From assembly GCF_001426565.1 (NCBI RefSeq), contig NZ_LMFA01000020.1, positions 132,879 through 196,878 on the forward strand: DNA of 64,000 bases. The letters are read 5' to 3'. Position 1 is the stretch's first letter, and each line of letters opens with the position of its first letter. Made by a program: the position numbers and the translations under genes. The notes under the pieces are model-generated. The model was not told the DNA's origin, searched no databases, and worked only from the letters and a program-made list of their open reading frames with translations. Positions 56,288 through 64,000 of this stretch are shown piece by piece. The DNA is from Rhizobium sp. Root482 (lineage in GTDB: Bacteria; Pseudomonadota; Alphaproteobacteria; Rhizobiales; Rhizobiaceae).

Positions 56288-57076
56288 TCAACCCAAAGCC
56301 GTGTGGGGCAGCACGAAGGGAACGGGTTCGTGCGGCGTGGTGTTGACCCGCATCGCGCAGCCGAAGACCTTTTCCACCATGGCGTCGGTCATCACCTCGT
56401 TGGGCGCCCCGGCCGCCTGGACGCGGCCGGCCTTCATCATGATCATCCGGTCGGCAAACATCGCGGTCAGATTGAGATCATGCATGATCGCGACCACGCC
56501 GCCGCCGCGCCGGCAGAAATCGCGCGCGAGGCGCATGATCGTCAGCTGATGGCGGATGTCGAGGCTGGAGACCGGCTCGTCCAGCAAAAGGAAGGCCGGC
56601 TCGCCGTCGCGCAGCGGATCCCAGATCTGGCAGAGCGCGCGCGCAAGCTGGACACGCTGTTGCTCGCCACCCGAAAGCTCCTGGTAGAGCCGGCCGGCAA
56701 AGCCCGAGAGATCGACGGCCTCGAGCGCCGACTTGACGATCTCGTCATTCTTTCCGTCAGCGGTCCTTGTCCCCACGGAAAGCCCCATGCCGACGATCTC
56801 GCGGATCGTGAAGGGAAAGGAGATCACCGTGGATTGCGGCAGGACCGCGCGTTTCAGCGCAAGCTGCCATGGCTTCAGCCGGGAAATATCGTGACCATTG
56901 ATGCTGACCGTGCCTTCATAGGGCAATTCGCCGGCAATCGCCTTGAGGCTGGTGGTCTTGCCCGAACCATTGGGGCCGACGATTGCGGTGAGTTGACCTG
57001 CTTTTGCCTCGATGCCGACGCCGTGCAGCACCGGCTTGCCGGAAAGCCGCACGGACAGATTGCTTGCCCTGATCAT
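56288..57076 (-). CDS. hmuV: Haem ABC transporter ATP-binding protein HmuV
   Basis: 262-aa ATPase with Walker A GPNGSGKTT, signature LSGGEQQRVQLARAL, Walker B LLLDEPVSSLD and H-loop IMHDLN. It powers HmuU. It is the last gene of the leftward hmuPSTUV operon, 4 bp after hmuU. Confidence 0.93.
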   Translation of the reverse strand: MIRASNLSVRLSGKPVLHGVGIEAKAGQLTAIVGPNGSGKTTSLKAIAGELPYEGTVSINGHDISRLKPWQLALKRAVLPQSTVISFPFTIREIVGMGLSVGTRTADGKNDEIVKSALEAVDLSGFAGRLYQELSGGEQQRVQLARALCQIWDPLRDGEPAFLLLDEPVSSLDIRHQLTIMRLARDFCRRGGGVVAIMHDLNLTAMFADRMIMMKAGRVQAAGAPNEVMTDAMVEKVFGCAMRVNTTPHEPVPFVLPHTALG

Positions 57077-57080
57077 CGTC

Positions 57081-58205
57081 TCAGATACCCATATGCGTGC
57101 GCCCGCGCAGCAGCACCCAGAGGAAGAACGGCGCGCCGGCGAAGGCCGTGATGATGCCGATCGGCAGTTCCGCCGGCGAAACGAGGGTCCGCGCCACCAT
57201 GTCGGCGAAGATCAGCAATGTACCGCCGAGAAGTGCTGAAGCGGGCAGGAGGTAGCGATGGTCCGGGCCGATGACGAGCCGCAGCACATGCGGCACGACG
57301 ATGCCGACAAAGCCGATGCCGCCGCTGACGGCCACGGAAGCGCCGGTGGAGGCGGCGACGCTGACGATGGCGGTGTTCTTCAGACGCTGCACCGATATGC
57401 CCATGTGGAAGGCGGTTGCCTCGCCGAGCGTCAACGCATTGAGTCCGCGGGCCAGGAAGGGAACGACGGACAGCGACAGGAGGATGATCGGGCCGGCCGA
57501 AAGGATTTTCGTCCAGTTGGCGCCGGCCAGCGAGCCGAGGCCCCAGAACGTAAGGTCGCGCAACTGCTTGTCATCGGCCATGAAGACGAGGACGCCGGTG
57601 GCGGCACCCGCAAGGGCGCCGAGCGCGATGCCGGCAAGCAGCATGGTGGCGACCGAGGTCTGGCCGCCGCGGGTGGCGATCCGGTAGAGCAGCAGCGTCG
57701 TTGCGAGACCGCCGAGGAAGGCGGCGACCGGCAGTGCATAGAAGCCGAACAGGGCAAAGAGCGGGCCGAAAAACGAGCTGCCGAGCACGATCATCAGGAC
57801 CGCGCCGAGCCCGGCGCCGGAGGAGACGCCGACCAGGCCGGGATCGGCCAGCGGATTGCGGAAAAGTCCCTGCATGACGGCCCCGGAGACGGCAAGGGAC
57901 GCGCCCACGAGAAAACCCAATATCGCGCGCGGCAGGCGGATATCGAGAATGATGATGCGGTCGCGGACGCTCAACGCCTGGTCGGCGCCGGCCATGCCGA
58001 GGAGCCAGCGCACCACGTTTCCAAGTGATGCGTCTGCGGCTCCCGTCATGATCGAGCCTGAAAAGACCATGGCGGCCAAAAGCAGGAGCGCAAGCAGCAG
58101 CACCTGCGCCAGAAGCGACCGGTCACCGCCCCGCCAGCCCGCTTTCAAACGGGCGGCATGGGCGCGCAAGCGGCCTTGTTCGATGGCCATTTCACTGGGA
58201 GGCAT
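57081..58205 (-). CDS. hmuU: Haem ABC transporter permease HmuU (FecCD family)
   Basis: 374-aa inner-membrane permease of the FecCD/BtuC type, with about ten hydrophobic helices and the family segment SGAVMQGLFRNPLADPGLVGVSSGA. ATG 58205 overlaps the hmuT stop by 14 bp; ATG 58190 is an alternative. It transports haem delivered by HmuT. Confidence 0.92.
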   Translation of the reverse strand: MPPSEMAIEQGRLRAHAARLKAGWRGGDRSLLAQVLLLALLLLAAMVFSGSIMTGAADASLGNVVRWLLGMAGADQALSVRDRIIILDIRLPRAILGFLVGASLAVSGAVMQGLFRNPLADPGLVGVSSGAGLGAVLMIVLGSSFFGPLFALFGFYALPVAAFLGGLATTLLLYRIATRGGQTSVATMLLAGIALGALAGAATGVLVFMADDKQLRDLTFWGLGSLAGANWTKILSAGPIILLSLSVVPFLARGLNALTLGEATAFHMGISVQRLKNTAIVSVAASTGASVAVSGGIGFVGIVVPHVLRLVIGPDHRYLLPASALLGGTLLIFADMVARTLVSPAELPIGIITAFAGAPFFLWVLLRGRTHMGI

Positions 58206-59142
58206 TCGGGTTTTTCCCGTAGATCGCCGCATTGAGTTCGCGCACCGCGCCGGCAGTGCGCGGCCCGAAGCCGAGCAGGTGCAGCCCGTCCATGCGGATC
58301 GCCGCCTGTGTCTTGGCGGCAGGTGTCAGGCTCAACGCCGGATGGGCGAACAGTTCATCATCGGTGGCGGCATGGCCACCGCTGCGCGTCATCATCAGCA
58401 CGACGTCCGGCTTGGCCTCGATGATTGCCTCGTCGGACAAGGCCTTGTAGCCGGGAAATGCCGATGTGGCGTTGATGGCGCCGGAGAGCGCGATGATGGC
58501 GTCGGCGGCCGTTCCCGAGCCGGATGCCAGGATTTTGCCGTCCTGCATGCTGAGAATGAAGAGAACGCGCTTGCGTTCGCTTTCCGGGCGGCCGGCGGCA
58601 TCGGCGATCGCCGCATCGAGATCGGCTTCGACCTTGCCGGCAAGGTCGGCCGCCTTTTCCGGAACGCCGAGAAAATCACCGACAGTGCGGATTTTCGTCA
58701 GGATGCCGCTGCGATCATAGGTTTCCGGAACCATGCGGAAGGGGATGTCGGCATTTTCGAGCACCGTCAGTGTTTCCGGCGGGCCGCTGCCTTCCACGGC
58801 GATGATGGCGCTCGGATTGATGGCCATCACCCCCTCCGCCGACAATTGCCGCATATAGCCGACATCCGGCAGTTTCATCGCGGCCTCGGGATAGACGCTG
58901 GTGGAATCGCGGCCAACCAGCCTTTCCTCCTCGCCGAGCGCATAGACGATTTCGGTGACGGCGCCGCCGACCGAGACGAGGCGGCTGGTGTCGGCCTCCT
59001 GCATGTCCTGCGCGATGGCCGCGCCGACGAAGGCCGGGCTTGCCTGCCAGGCAAGGGGCAGGAGGAGAGGCGCACAAAGCGCAAGCCCCGTCAGGGCCAG
59101 TTCCCAGGGCCGCAGCCGGCGCAGGTCATAGGGCGGTTTCAT
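58192..59142 (-). CDS. hmuT: Periplasmic haem-binding protein HmuT
   Basis: 316 aa with an N-terminal hydrophobic signal (about 14-45) and a class III binding-protein fold (RLVSVGGAVTEIVYALG, LVGRDSTSVYPE, VEGSGPPETL). It carries haem from the TonB-dependent receptor to HmuU. AAGGAAG precedes ATG 59142. The longer frame to 59634 is a shadow of hmuS. Confidence 0.9.
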   Translation of the reverse strand: MKPPYDLRRLRPWELALTGLALCAPLLLPLAWQASPAFVGAAIAQDMQEADTSRLVSVGGAVTEIVYALGEEERLVGRDSTSVYPEAAMKLPDVGYMRQLSAEGVMAINPSAIIAVEGSGPPETLTVLENADIPFRMVPETYDRSGILTKIRTVGDFLGVPEKAADLAGKVEADLDAAIADAAGRPESERKRVLFILSMQDGKILASGSGTAADAIIALSGAINATSAFPGYKALSDEAIIEAKPDVVLMMTRSGGHAATDDELFAHPALSLTPAAKTQAAIRMDGLHLLGFGPRTAGAVRELNAAIYGKNPNASQ

Positions 59143-59153
59143 GGTCTCTTCCT

Positions 59154-60209
59154 TTACGCCGCGACGGTGACATCGAGCGGGGTCACGCCTTCCATGATGG
59201 CACGCCATTCCTCCCGTTCGGCAACGCCTTCCTTGCGCTTTCCGAAGAACTGGATGACCATTTCGCCCTGGTCGTCGAGCGCCTCGAGCGAGGTGACATG
59301 GCCATCGGCGGTCGGCTTGCGCACGGCCCAGACTTCGGCGAGGCGATCGACGCGCAGGTGAAGATGGAAGGTCGGATCCATCACGTTCAGCCATGGGCCC
59401 ATGGTCTTGATCTCCGTGACCGGGCCGGAATGGATCTGGATCACGCCGGGATTGCCGACGAAGCACATGATCGGCAGGCTGATCTCCGCGGCCGCGCGCA
59501 TCATTTCCTCGACGGAGCTTGCCGGCAGTCGCCAGGCGAAATCCTTGCCGACCGAATGCAGCGCCTGTTGGCGACCGAGCTTCAGCTTGCGCAACAGGCC
59601 GTGGAACTGATGCGTATCGGTCATCTTGCTCCACGCGTCGCGCAGGGCCGCGATATCCACAGGCTGGCTGTCCTTCTCCGCCTCGCTTTCAAGGCTTGCC
59701 GGAACGAATTCCTGCGACTGGTCGTCAAGCTTCAGGGCTTCGACCAGCGCCTGGTAGGCATCAAGATTGGAGGCCGGGCGCATATGGATCTTGTGGACGG
59801 CCGTTCCCTGCTTGTCGAAGAACTGCAGGCTGCGGCGCAGGTCCTCGCCATCCGTCTTGGTGACGGCGAACCCATGCGCCCAGGCGCCAGGGAAGACACG
59901 CAGGTCGATATTTTCGCCGAGAACAATGGCCGCATGCTTGCCGGTCTTGATGTTTTCGAACACGCCGATCTTTTCATGAACGGCGCTTTCGTTGCGGGTC
60001 AGCGCCATGACCTCGCCGAGCGACGCCGCATGATCGAGGAAACGGTTGGCGTCGCCGTGGATGCGAATCGCCGTCAGGCCGCATTCGGCCGCGACCAGCG
60101 CCGCTTCGGATATGCCCAGCTGAGCGGCGATGTCGCGTTCGCGCATCTTGGGATTGGCAGCCCGGTAGGCACGGATTTCGGACGGGGTCGGACGGGTCGA
60201 AGCGCTCAT
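59154..60209 (-). CDS. hmuS: Haemin-degrading / haem-trafficking factor HmuS
   Basis: 351-aa cytoplasmic ChuX/HutX-HmuS-type protein with two repeated halves (about 30-170 and 205-340). The second half has the conserved IQIHSGPVTEIKTMGPWLNVMDP. It binds incoming haem and hands it to degradation. It lies 10 bp after hmuP and 11 bp before hmuT. Confidence 0.92.
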   Translation of the reverse strand: MSASTRPTPSEIRAYRAANPKMRERDIAAQLGISEAALVAAECGLTAIRIHGDANRFLDHAASLGEVMALTRNESAVHEKIGVFENIKTGKHAAIVLGENIDLRVFPGAWAHGFAVTKTDGEDLRRSLQFFDKQGTAVHKIHMRPASNLDAYQALVEALKLDDQSQEFVPASLESEAEKDSQPVDIAALRDAWSKMTDTHQFHGLLRKLKLGRQQALHSVGKDFAWRLPASSVEEMMRAAAEISLPIMCFVGNPGVIQIHSGPVTEIKTMGPWLNVMDPTFHLHLRVDRLAEVWAVRKPTADGHVTSLEALDDQGEMVIQFFGKRKEGVAEREEWRAIMEGVTPLDVTVAA

Positions 60210-60219
60210 ATGTCTTGGC

Positions 60220-60369
60220 CTATTTGTTCAGGATCAGTTTGCCCTGGCGGGTGATTTTCATGCGGTAGATGGCACCGTCATGCGCAATCAGCACCTCCGT
60301 CCCTCCGCGAAAGAGATCGCGGCTTTCGATGATGTGCTGGCTCGGGAACGCCGGCGTGGCAACCGGCAT
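60220..60369 (-). CDS. hmuP: Haemin uptake protein HmuP
   Basis: 49 aa from ATG 60369 (GTG 60393 is an in-frame alternative). The C-terminus is the hallmark of the family: IAHDGAIYRMKITRQGKLIL then Asn-Lys-stop. HmuP is a small activator of haem-receptor gene expression in rhizobia. It leads the hmuPSTUV operon and is preceded by a RirA-type box. It is short enough to be missed by gene callers. Confidence 0.88.
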   Translation of the reverse strand: MPVATPAFPSQHIIESRDLFRGGTEVLIAHDGAIYRMKITRQGKLILNK

Positions 60370-60465
60370 GGTTTTCGTTTCACTCGGTATCACAGGCTTG
60401 CGGTCCTGTTCATGCAGCCCAGCGGAGTTTTTCCCCGTTTGGGCAATGTCTTCGGGTTTCTATCT

Positions 60466-60480
60466 TGACTTCATTACTCA
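60466..60480. promoter_or_regulatory. IRO box (RirA-type iron-responsive operator)
   Basis: TGA-N9-TCA lies between divergent hmuP and the tonB-side operon, which fits iron repression of both directions by RirA. Confidence 0.6.
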
Positions 60481-60587
60481 TCTTTTATTATGGACGCAAT
60501 ACAGGATTTTGATACTCAAGTTTAAACGTCCTGTCGGCGAGGCCCGAACCAGGCAGGCCGGATCGGCGGCATGAAAGGACGACAACC

Positions 60588-61025
60588 ATGAAGAGATTTG
60601 CTCGACTGCCGGCCCTGTTGCTTGCCCTTCCTTTGTGTTCGGGCACGGCCGTACTGGCCCAGGACAATACGGCATCCGGACAATTGACGATCGAGATCAA
60701 CGAGCTGGCGCCATCCGAAAAGGGCTGCAAGCTGACCTTCGTCGCGGATAACGGGCTGCCGCAGTCTCTGGCGAGGCTTTCCTTCGAATTTGTGCTTTTC
60801 GATGCCAAGGGCCTTGTCGAGCGCATGGCCGTTCTCGATTTCCGCGATGTGCCGGCCGGCAAGACGAAGGTTCGCCAGTTCGACCTGCCGGGAACGAAAT
60901 GCGCGGATGTGAACAGCCTGCTGATCAACGATGCGCCGGTTTGCGAGGGCGAGGGTGTGTCGCCCGGCGCCTGCATGAAGGCATTGAAGACCGGTTCCAA
61001 ATCCTCCGTCGTCCTCAAGGGCTGA
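60588..61025 (+). CDS. Secreted protein of unknown function in the tonB operon
   Basis: 145 aa with a signal peptide (ends AVLA-Q near residue 24). The mature part is beta-rich, with four cysteines (CKLTF, TKCAD, VCEGEG, GACM) that may pair. No known catalytic motif was seen. It lies 25 bp upstream of tonB and is divergent from hmuPSTUV behind an IRO box, so it is probably iron-regulated and envelope-linked. Confidence 0.75.
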   Translation: MKRFARLPALLLALPLCSGTAVLAQDNTASGQLTIEINELAPSEKGCKLTFVADNGLPQSLARLSFEFVLFDAKGLVERMAVLDFRDVPAGKTKVRQFDLPGTKCADVNSLLINDAPVCEGEGVSPGACMKALKTGSKSSVVLKG

Positions 61026-61050
61026 CAGGATATCGGCATAGGTGACGGTG

Positions 61051-61986
61051 ATGAGCAACGGGTTGAAATGGACTGCGGCGATCGTGCTTTCCCTCCTGGC
61101 GCATGCGGGAGCGGCCAAGCTGTTGCAGCCGGAACCGGAGCCGGTCCTGGTCGCCGGCGGCGAGGCAATGGAGGTGGCGATCATCGGCAATGCCTTCGAA
61201 GACATGATCGAGGCCGGAAAGCCCGACGATCCTCTCGATGACCAGCCGGAAGAGATCGAGCCGATCGCCCCGGAGCCGATCGAGACGGCCGAAGCCGTGC
61301 CGGTGAGTTCGCAGCCGTTGGCACCCGTGCCGGAGGAGGTCATTCCGGCGGAAGCGGATGTGATTATCCCCCAGGAAGAGATCGCGCCGATCGCCGCCGA
61401 AGATCCGCAATTCACCGCGACCGTGGCCACGATGGCGGCGGCGACCGTCATCCCCCAGGAAAAGCCCGAGCAGCCTGTCGAGACGAAGGCGCTAGCGCCG
61501 GAGCCGGAAAGGAAGCCGGAGGTCAAGGCGAAGCCCGACAAGGAACAGCCGGAGAAGAAGACGGCCAAGCGAAAAGCGGGCGAGGAGGGCAAGGCTCAGG
61601 CGTCCCGGAAGAAGGGCAATGCCGATGGCATCGAGACCGCCACCGCCGCCGGCGCCGCCAAAGGCAAGAAAGGAACCGTGTCCCGACAGTCGGGCAATGC
61701 CGCCGTGTCCAATTACCCAGGCAAGGTCCGCTCCAAGCTGCAGCGTGCCTTCCGCTATCCTGCCAAGGCCAAGCGCGAGAAAATTCGAGGCGTCGTCCAG
61801 GTGAGTTTTGCCCTGTCTTCGAGCGGATCGGTCAGCAGCGTGAGCATCGCCAAAAGTTCCGGTTCGGCGATTCTCGACCAGGCGGCACTGGAAGCCGTCG
61901 AACGCGCAGCTCCGTTTCCAGCGATCCCGCAAGGCGCCGAACGCAAGCGCTGGCCTTTCACCATTCCCTTGGCTTTCGGGCGCTGA
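61051..61986 (+). CDS. tonB: TonB energy transducer
   Basis: 311 aa: an N-terminal transmembrane anchor (about 7-25), a long Pro/Glu/Lys-rich periplasm-spanning region (about 30-190) and a C-terminal TonB domain with VQVSFALSSSGSVSSVSIAKSS and AALEAVERAAPFPAIP. It energises outer-membrane receptors such as the haem receptor. ATG 61051 is preferred to GTG 61042 by spacing from AGG. Confidence 0.9.
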   Translation: MSNGLKWTAAIVLSLLAHAGAAKLLQPEPEPVLVAGGEAMEVAIIGNAFEDMIEAGKPDDPLDDQPEEIEPIAPEPIETAEAVPVSSQPLAPVPEEVIPAEADVIIPQEEIAPIAAEDPQFTATVATMAAATVIPQEKPEQPVETKALAPEPERKPEVKAKPDKEQPEKKTAKRKAGEEGKAQASRKKGNADGIETATAAGAAKGKKGTVSRQSGNAAVSNYPGKVRSKLQRAFRYPAKAKREKIRGVVQVSFALSSSGSVSSVSIAKSSGSAILDQAALEAVERAAPFPAIPQGAERKRWPFTIPLAFGR

Positions 61987-62150
61987 CCAAGCCCGGATCG
62001 CAGCGTTTCAAGGGCCTTTTTCCGTCATTCGAGATTGCCTCAATAAAACATGATATTTACAGTCATGTTTATCTTTACACCGATCCGGATGTTTTCTAGG
62101 GTGCCTCCACGATCTGCCGAACGCGATCGTCAGAGCAAGCGGAGACGGAC

Positions 62151-62570
62151 ATGGTCGACAAACGGCAAAAGCTCAAGCCGAAGCGCAAGCAGGGCCGGGA
62201 GGAGCAAGCTCAGGCCGCGCCCGCCGCCGATGCAGCGGGAAAATCCCAGCTTGAAGGCCGCAGCTTCCTCTATGTCGGTGGCCGGGACTGCCAGGTGGCG
62301 CATCTGCGCCAGATCGCCACGTCCCACGGCGCCGAACTGATTCATCACGATGGCGGCCTGCGCGAGGCCGTTTCACGGATCGACCATATCCTTCCCTCGG
62401 TCGACTGCGTCTTCTGCCCGATCGACTGTATCAGCCATGATGCGTGTCTGCGGGTAAAGACCGGCTGCAAGAAGTGGGGCAAGGCTTTCGTGCCCCTGCG
62501 CAATGGCAGCAAGTCGAGCCTGGAGCGGGCTTTGCTGGATCTGAACGAGCGGCGCAGCAGCGGCAATTAA
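62151..62570 (+). CDS. DUF2325-domain protein
   Basis: 139 aa. A basic, disordered first 35 residues is followed by the DUF2325 domain: FLYVGGRDCQVAHLRQIA, HHDGGLREAVSRID, CPIDCISHDACLRVK and AFVPLRNGS. The Cys residues (CVFCPIDC, GCKKW) may bind metal. Function is unknown; it sits 164 bp after tonB. Confidence 0.8.
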   Translation: MVDKRQKLKPKRKQGREEQAQAAPAADAAGKSQLEGRSFLYVGGRDCQVAHLRQIATSHGAELIHHDGGLREAVSRIDHILPSVDCVFCPIDCISHDACLRVKTGCKKWGKAFVPLRNGSKSSLERALLDLNERRSSGN

Positions 62571-62610
62571 TTTCCGCTTGTCCCGGCTTCGTCTTTCCTG
62601 ACCTGCGAGA

Positions 62611-62985
62611 TCAGTGATCGGCGCGCCTGAAAAACGCGCCGGCGGCCACCGCCAGCCATCCGGCGATCATCACCATGCCGCCCAACGGCGCCGACATCGG
62701 GAATAGTCCGTGACCGAGGAAATGCCGCATGAACAGATCGGCGGCAAACAGCGATGTACCGGCTGAAAGCAGCAGGATCGCCAGTCCGGCGGTCCGCAGG
62801 AACGGCCAGGCGGCATAAAGGGCGATGAGGGCAGGCGCATGGGCAAGGCACATTGCCGAGGCGTTGGCGAGCAGGCGCGGCTCGGCGCTGTGGGAAGCAG
62901 CCGCAGCGCTGGCGATGCCGACCGCTCCCATTATTCCTGCCATCAAAAGTGCTGCCGATCGCGTCAGGCTGTTGCGCATGCTCAT
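62611..62985 (-). CDS. DUF423-family small membrane protein
   Basis: 124 aa with four hydrophobic segments (about 8-28, 45-60, 67-83 and 98-116) and the DUF423 features AGTSLFAADLFMRHFLG and PLGGMVMIAGWLAVA. ATG 62985 overlaps the globin stop (ATGA) and follows AGGGACG. Function unknown. Confidence 0.85.
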   Translation of the reverse strand: MSMRNSLTRSAALLMAGIMGAVGIASAAAASHSAEPRLLANASAMCLAHAPALIALYAAWPFLRTAGLAILLLSAGTSLFAADLFMRHFLGHGLFPMSAPLGGMVMIAGWLAVAAGAFFRRADH

Positions 62986-63374
62986 TCGTCCCTGTTCTGC
63001 ATATGATGGGCAAGTCGCGTGACCGGTTCCAGGATGATGGTCCGCAATTGCGGGTGGGAAACGGTTTCGTCCAGGGCTCTCGTAAAGCAGAGCAGCCATT
63101 CATCCCGTTCGCGCGGCCCGATCGCGGCTGCGAAATGCCGGCGGCGCAACATCGGATGGCCGCGCTTTTCCGTATAGAGGGGCGGACCGCCGAGCCAGCC
63201 CGTCAGATATTCGTAGAATTTCTCACGGCTACCGGAAAGATCAGCCGGGTGTAGCGCCCGGCAGGCGGCCACCTCCGGCAGCGTGTCCATCAATTCGTAA
63301 AACCGATCCGTCAGGGTGCGGACGCCAGCGTCGCCGCCGATCGCATCGTAAAGCGTTGCCGCGTTCATCGTCAT
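62982..63374 (-). CDS. Group II truncated haemoglobin
   Basis: 130-aa globin with the TrHb2 arrangement: LYDAIGGDAGVRTLTDRFYELM at the start, then PPLYTEKRGHPMLRRRHFAAAIG holding the likely proximal His, then DEWLLCFTRALDE. It handles O2, NO or peroxide near membranes. It is coupled to the DUF423 gene and is divergent from the TetR gene. Confidence 0.88.
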   Translation of the reverse strand: MTMNAATLYDAIGGDAGVRTLTDRFYELMDTLPEVAACRALHPADLSGSREKFYEYLTGWLGGPPLYTEKRGHPMLRRRHFAAAIGPRERDEWLLCFTRALDETVSHPQLRTIILEPVTRLAHHMQNRDE

Positions 63375-63403
63375 CGAACATCACCTGCACATCGTCTTGA
63401 CAA

Positions 63404-63417
63404 ACCGTCCAGACGGT
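63404..63417. promoter_or_regulatory. Palindromic TetR operator
   Basis: Perfect palindrome ACCGTC-CAGACGGT-type (ACCGTCCAGACGGT would read 12 paired bases around CA). It directly follows a TTGACA box at 63397-63402 and lies 14 bp before the TetR ATG, so binding would shut its own promoter and perhaps the globin gene. Confidence 0.7.
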
Positions 63418-63430
63418 ATTTTATGCGCAA

Positions 63431-63991
63431 ATGTCTACGGCACATCAACGGAAAAAACAACCAGAACTCGTTCGCCGGCAATTGCTGGAAGTGGCCGCGC
63501 GCCTGTCGCGTCGGGAAGGAGCCGGCGGCGTCACGCTCGATGCGGTGTCACAGGCAGCGGGCGTCAGCAAGGGCGGGCTGCTGCACCATTTCCCCAATCG
63601 CATGGCCTTGCTCGATGGGCTTTTCGACCATCTCACGGCCAAGTTCGATGCGGCGATTGCCGTGGAAATGGAAAAGGACTCCGTCGTTCGCGGCCGTTTC
63701 ACCCGTGCCTATGTCTCGCTTGTCTTTGCGCAGCAGGATGAGGACGATGCGGAGAGCTGGCAGGTTCTGACGATGGCGCTCCTGTCCGAGCCGCTTCTCA
63801 GGGCGCGCTGGCGGCAATGGGTGAGCGGCCAGGCCGCAGCCTTCGCCGAAACGGATTCGTCCACCGCCTGCCAGCTTGCACGGCTGACCGCCGACGGTCT
63901 CTGGCTGGCGGATCTGATCGAAAGCCATGACATCGCCCGGCAGGACCGCCAGGCGATGCAAGCCCATCTTCACACCCTTTCGCTGCAATGA
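63431..63991 (+). CDS. TetR/AcrR-family transcriptional regulator
   Basis: 186 aa with an N-terminal helix-turn-helix (TLDAVSQAAGVSKGGLLHHFPNRMALLDGL) and a C-terminal ligand domain typical of TetR_C. It is divergent from the globin-DUF423 pair with a perfect palindrome between. Ligand unknown. The window ends 9 bases after its stop. Confidence 0.88.
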   Translation: MSTAHQRKKQPELVRRQLLEVAARLSRREGAGGVTLDAVSQAAGVSKGGLLHHFPNRMALLDGLFDHLTAKFDAAIAVEMEKDSVVRGRFTRAYVSLVFAQQDEDDAESWQVLTMALLSEPLLRARWRQWVSGQAAAFAETDSSTACQLARLTADGLWLADLIESHDIARQDRQAMQAHLHTLSLQ

Positions 63992-64000
63992 TCTTCCGGA

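Noticed and set aside
60280-60468. Small plus-strand ORF opposite hmuP
   Set aside because: The minus strand encodes the conserved HmuP C-terminus; the plus ORF has no recognisable feature.

Overview
The window looks like chromosomal DNA from a Rhizobiaceae-type alphaproteobacterium (Rhizobium, Agrobacterium, Shinella or Ensifer relatives). The pointers are high GC, dense operons with many ATGA overlaps, a phyR / nepR-ecfG general stress response (GSR) locus, an hmuPSTUV haem-uptake operon with a RirA-type iron box, an smo/mtlK polyol operon, a livHMGF(J) operon, and intergenic mosaic repeats of rhizobial style. No tRNA, rRNA, CRISPR array, insertion sequence or prophage was seen.

Layout. 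0.2-4.9 kb: a polyamine-type ABC importer with a nitrilase-family amidohydrolase as last gene. 5-10.6 kb: a quinone/aromatic-detoxification-like group (two ring-cleavage dioxygenase homologues, one fused to an esterase; an FMN reductase; an SDR), then a Crp/Fnr regulator and a single-domain response regulator. 10.6-12.6 kb: an orphan DUF2793 gene and cysQ. 13-18.7 kb: the branched-chain amino acid transporter. 18.9-21.2 kb: LprI-like protein, GT29-like protein, peroxiredoxin and a small monooxygenase. 21.2-25.8 kb: an RND efflux pump and its adaptor.

26-40.2 kb is a reductive pyrimidine catabolism region: an ABC importer, dihydropyrimidinase, N-carbamoyl amidohydrolase, a RutR-like TetR regulator and preT-preA, with a 2Fe-2S-linked membrane nucleotide cyclase in the middle. 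Two similar RutR-like inverted repeats lie in front of the divergent hydrolase/regulator pair and in front of preT. 40.4-50.4 kb is a SorC-regulated polyol operon (smoEFGK, smoS, mtlK, a HAD phosphatase and an FGGY pentulose-kinase-like gene).

50.4-56.3 kb is the GSR locus: histidine kinase, phyR, nepR, ecfG, a second HWE kinase, and two small envelope-associated proteins. The most interesting signal of the window sits here. A perfect EcfG promoter (GGAAC-N16-CGTT) at 50432-50456 faces an intergenic stretch with no protein gene. That stretch folds into three hairpins with C-rich loops and ends in a strong terminator. It looks like an unannotated ~130-nt stress-induced sRNA, perhaps a counterpart of Caulobacter GsrN. 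Matching EcfG promoters precede phyR and the DUF883-like gene.

56.3-64 kb is iron and haem: hmuPSTUV (including the very short hmuP), a secreted protein with tonB, a DUF2325 protein, DUF423, a truncated globin and a divergent TetR regulator with a perfect palindromic operator.
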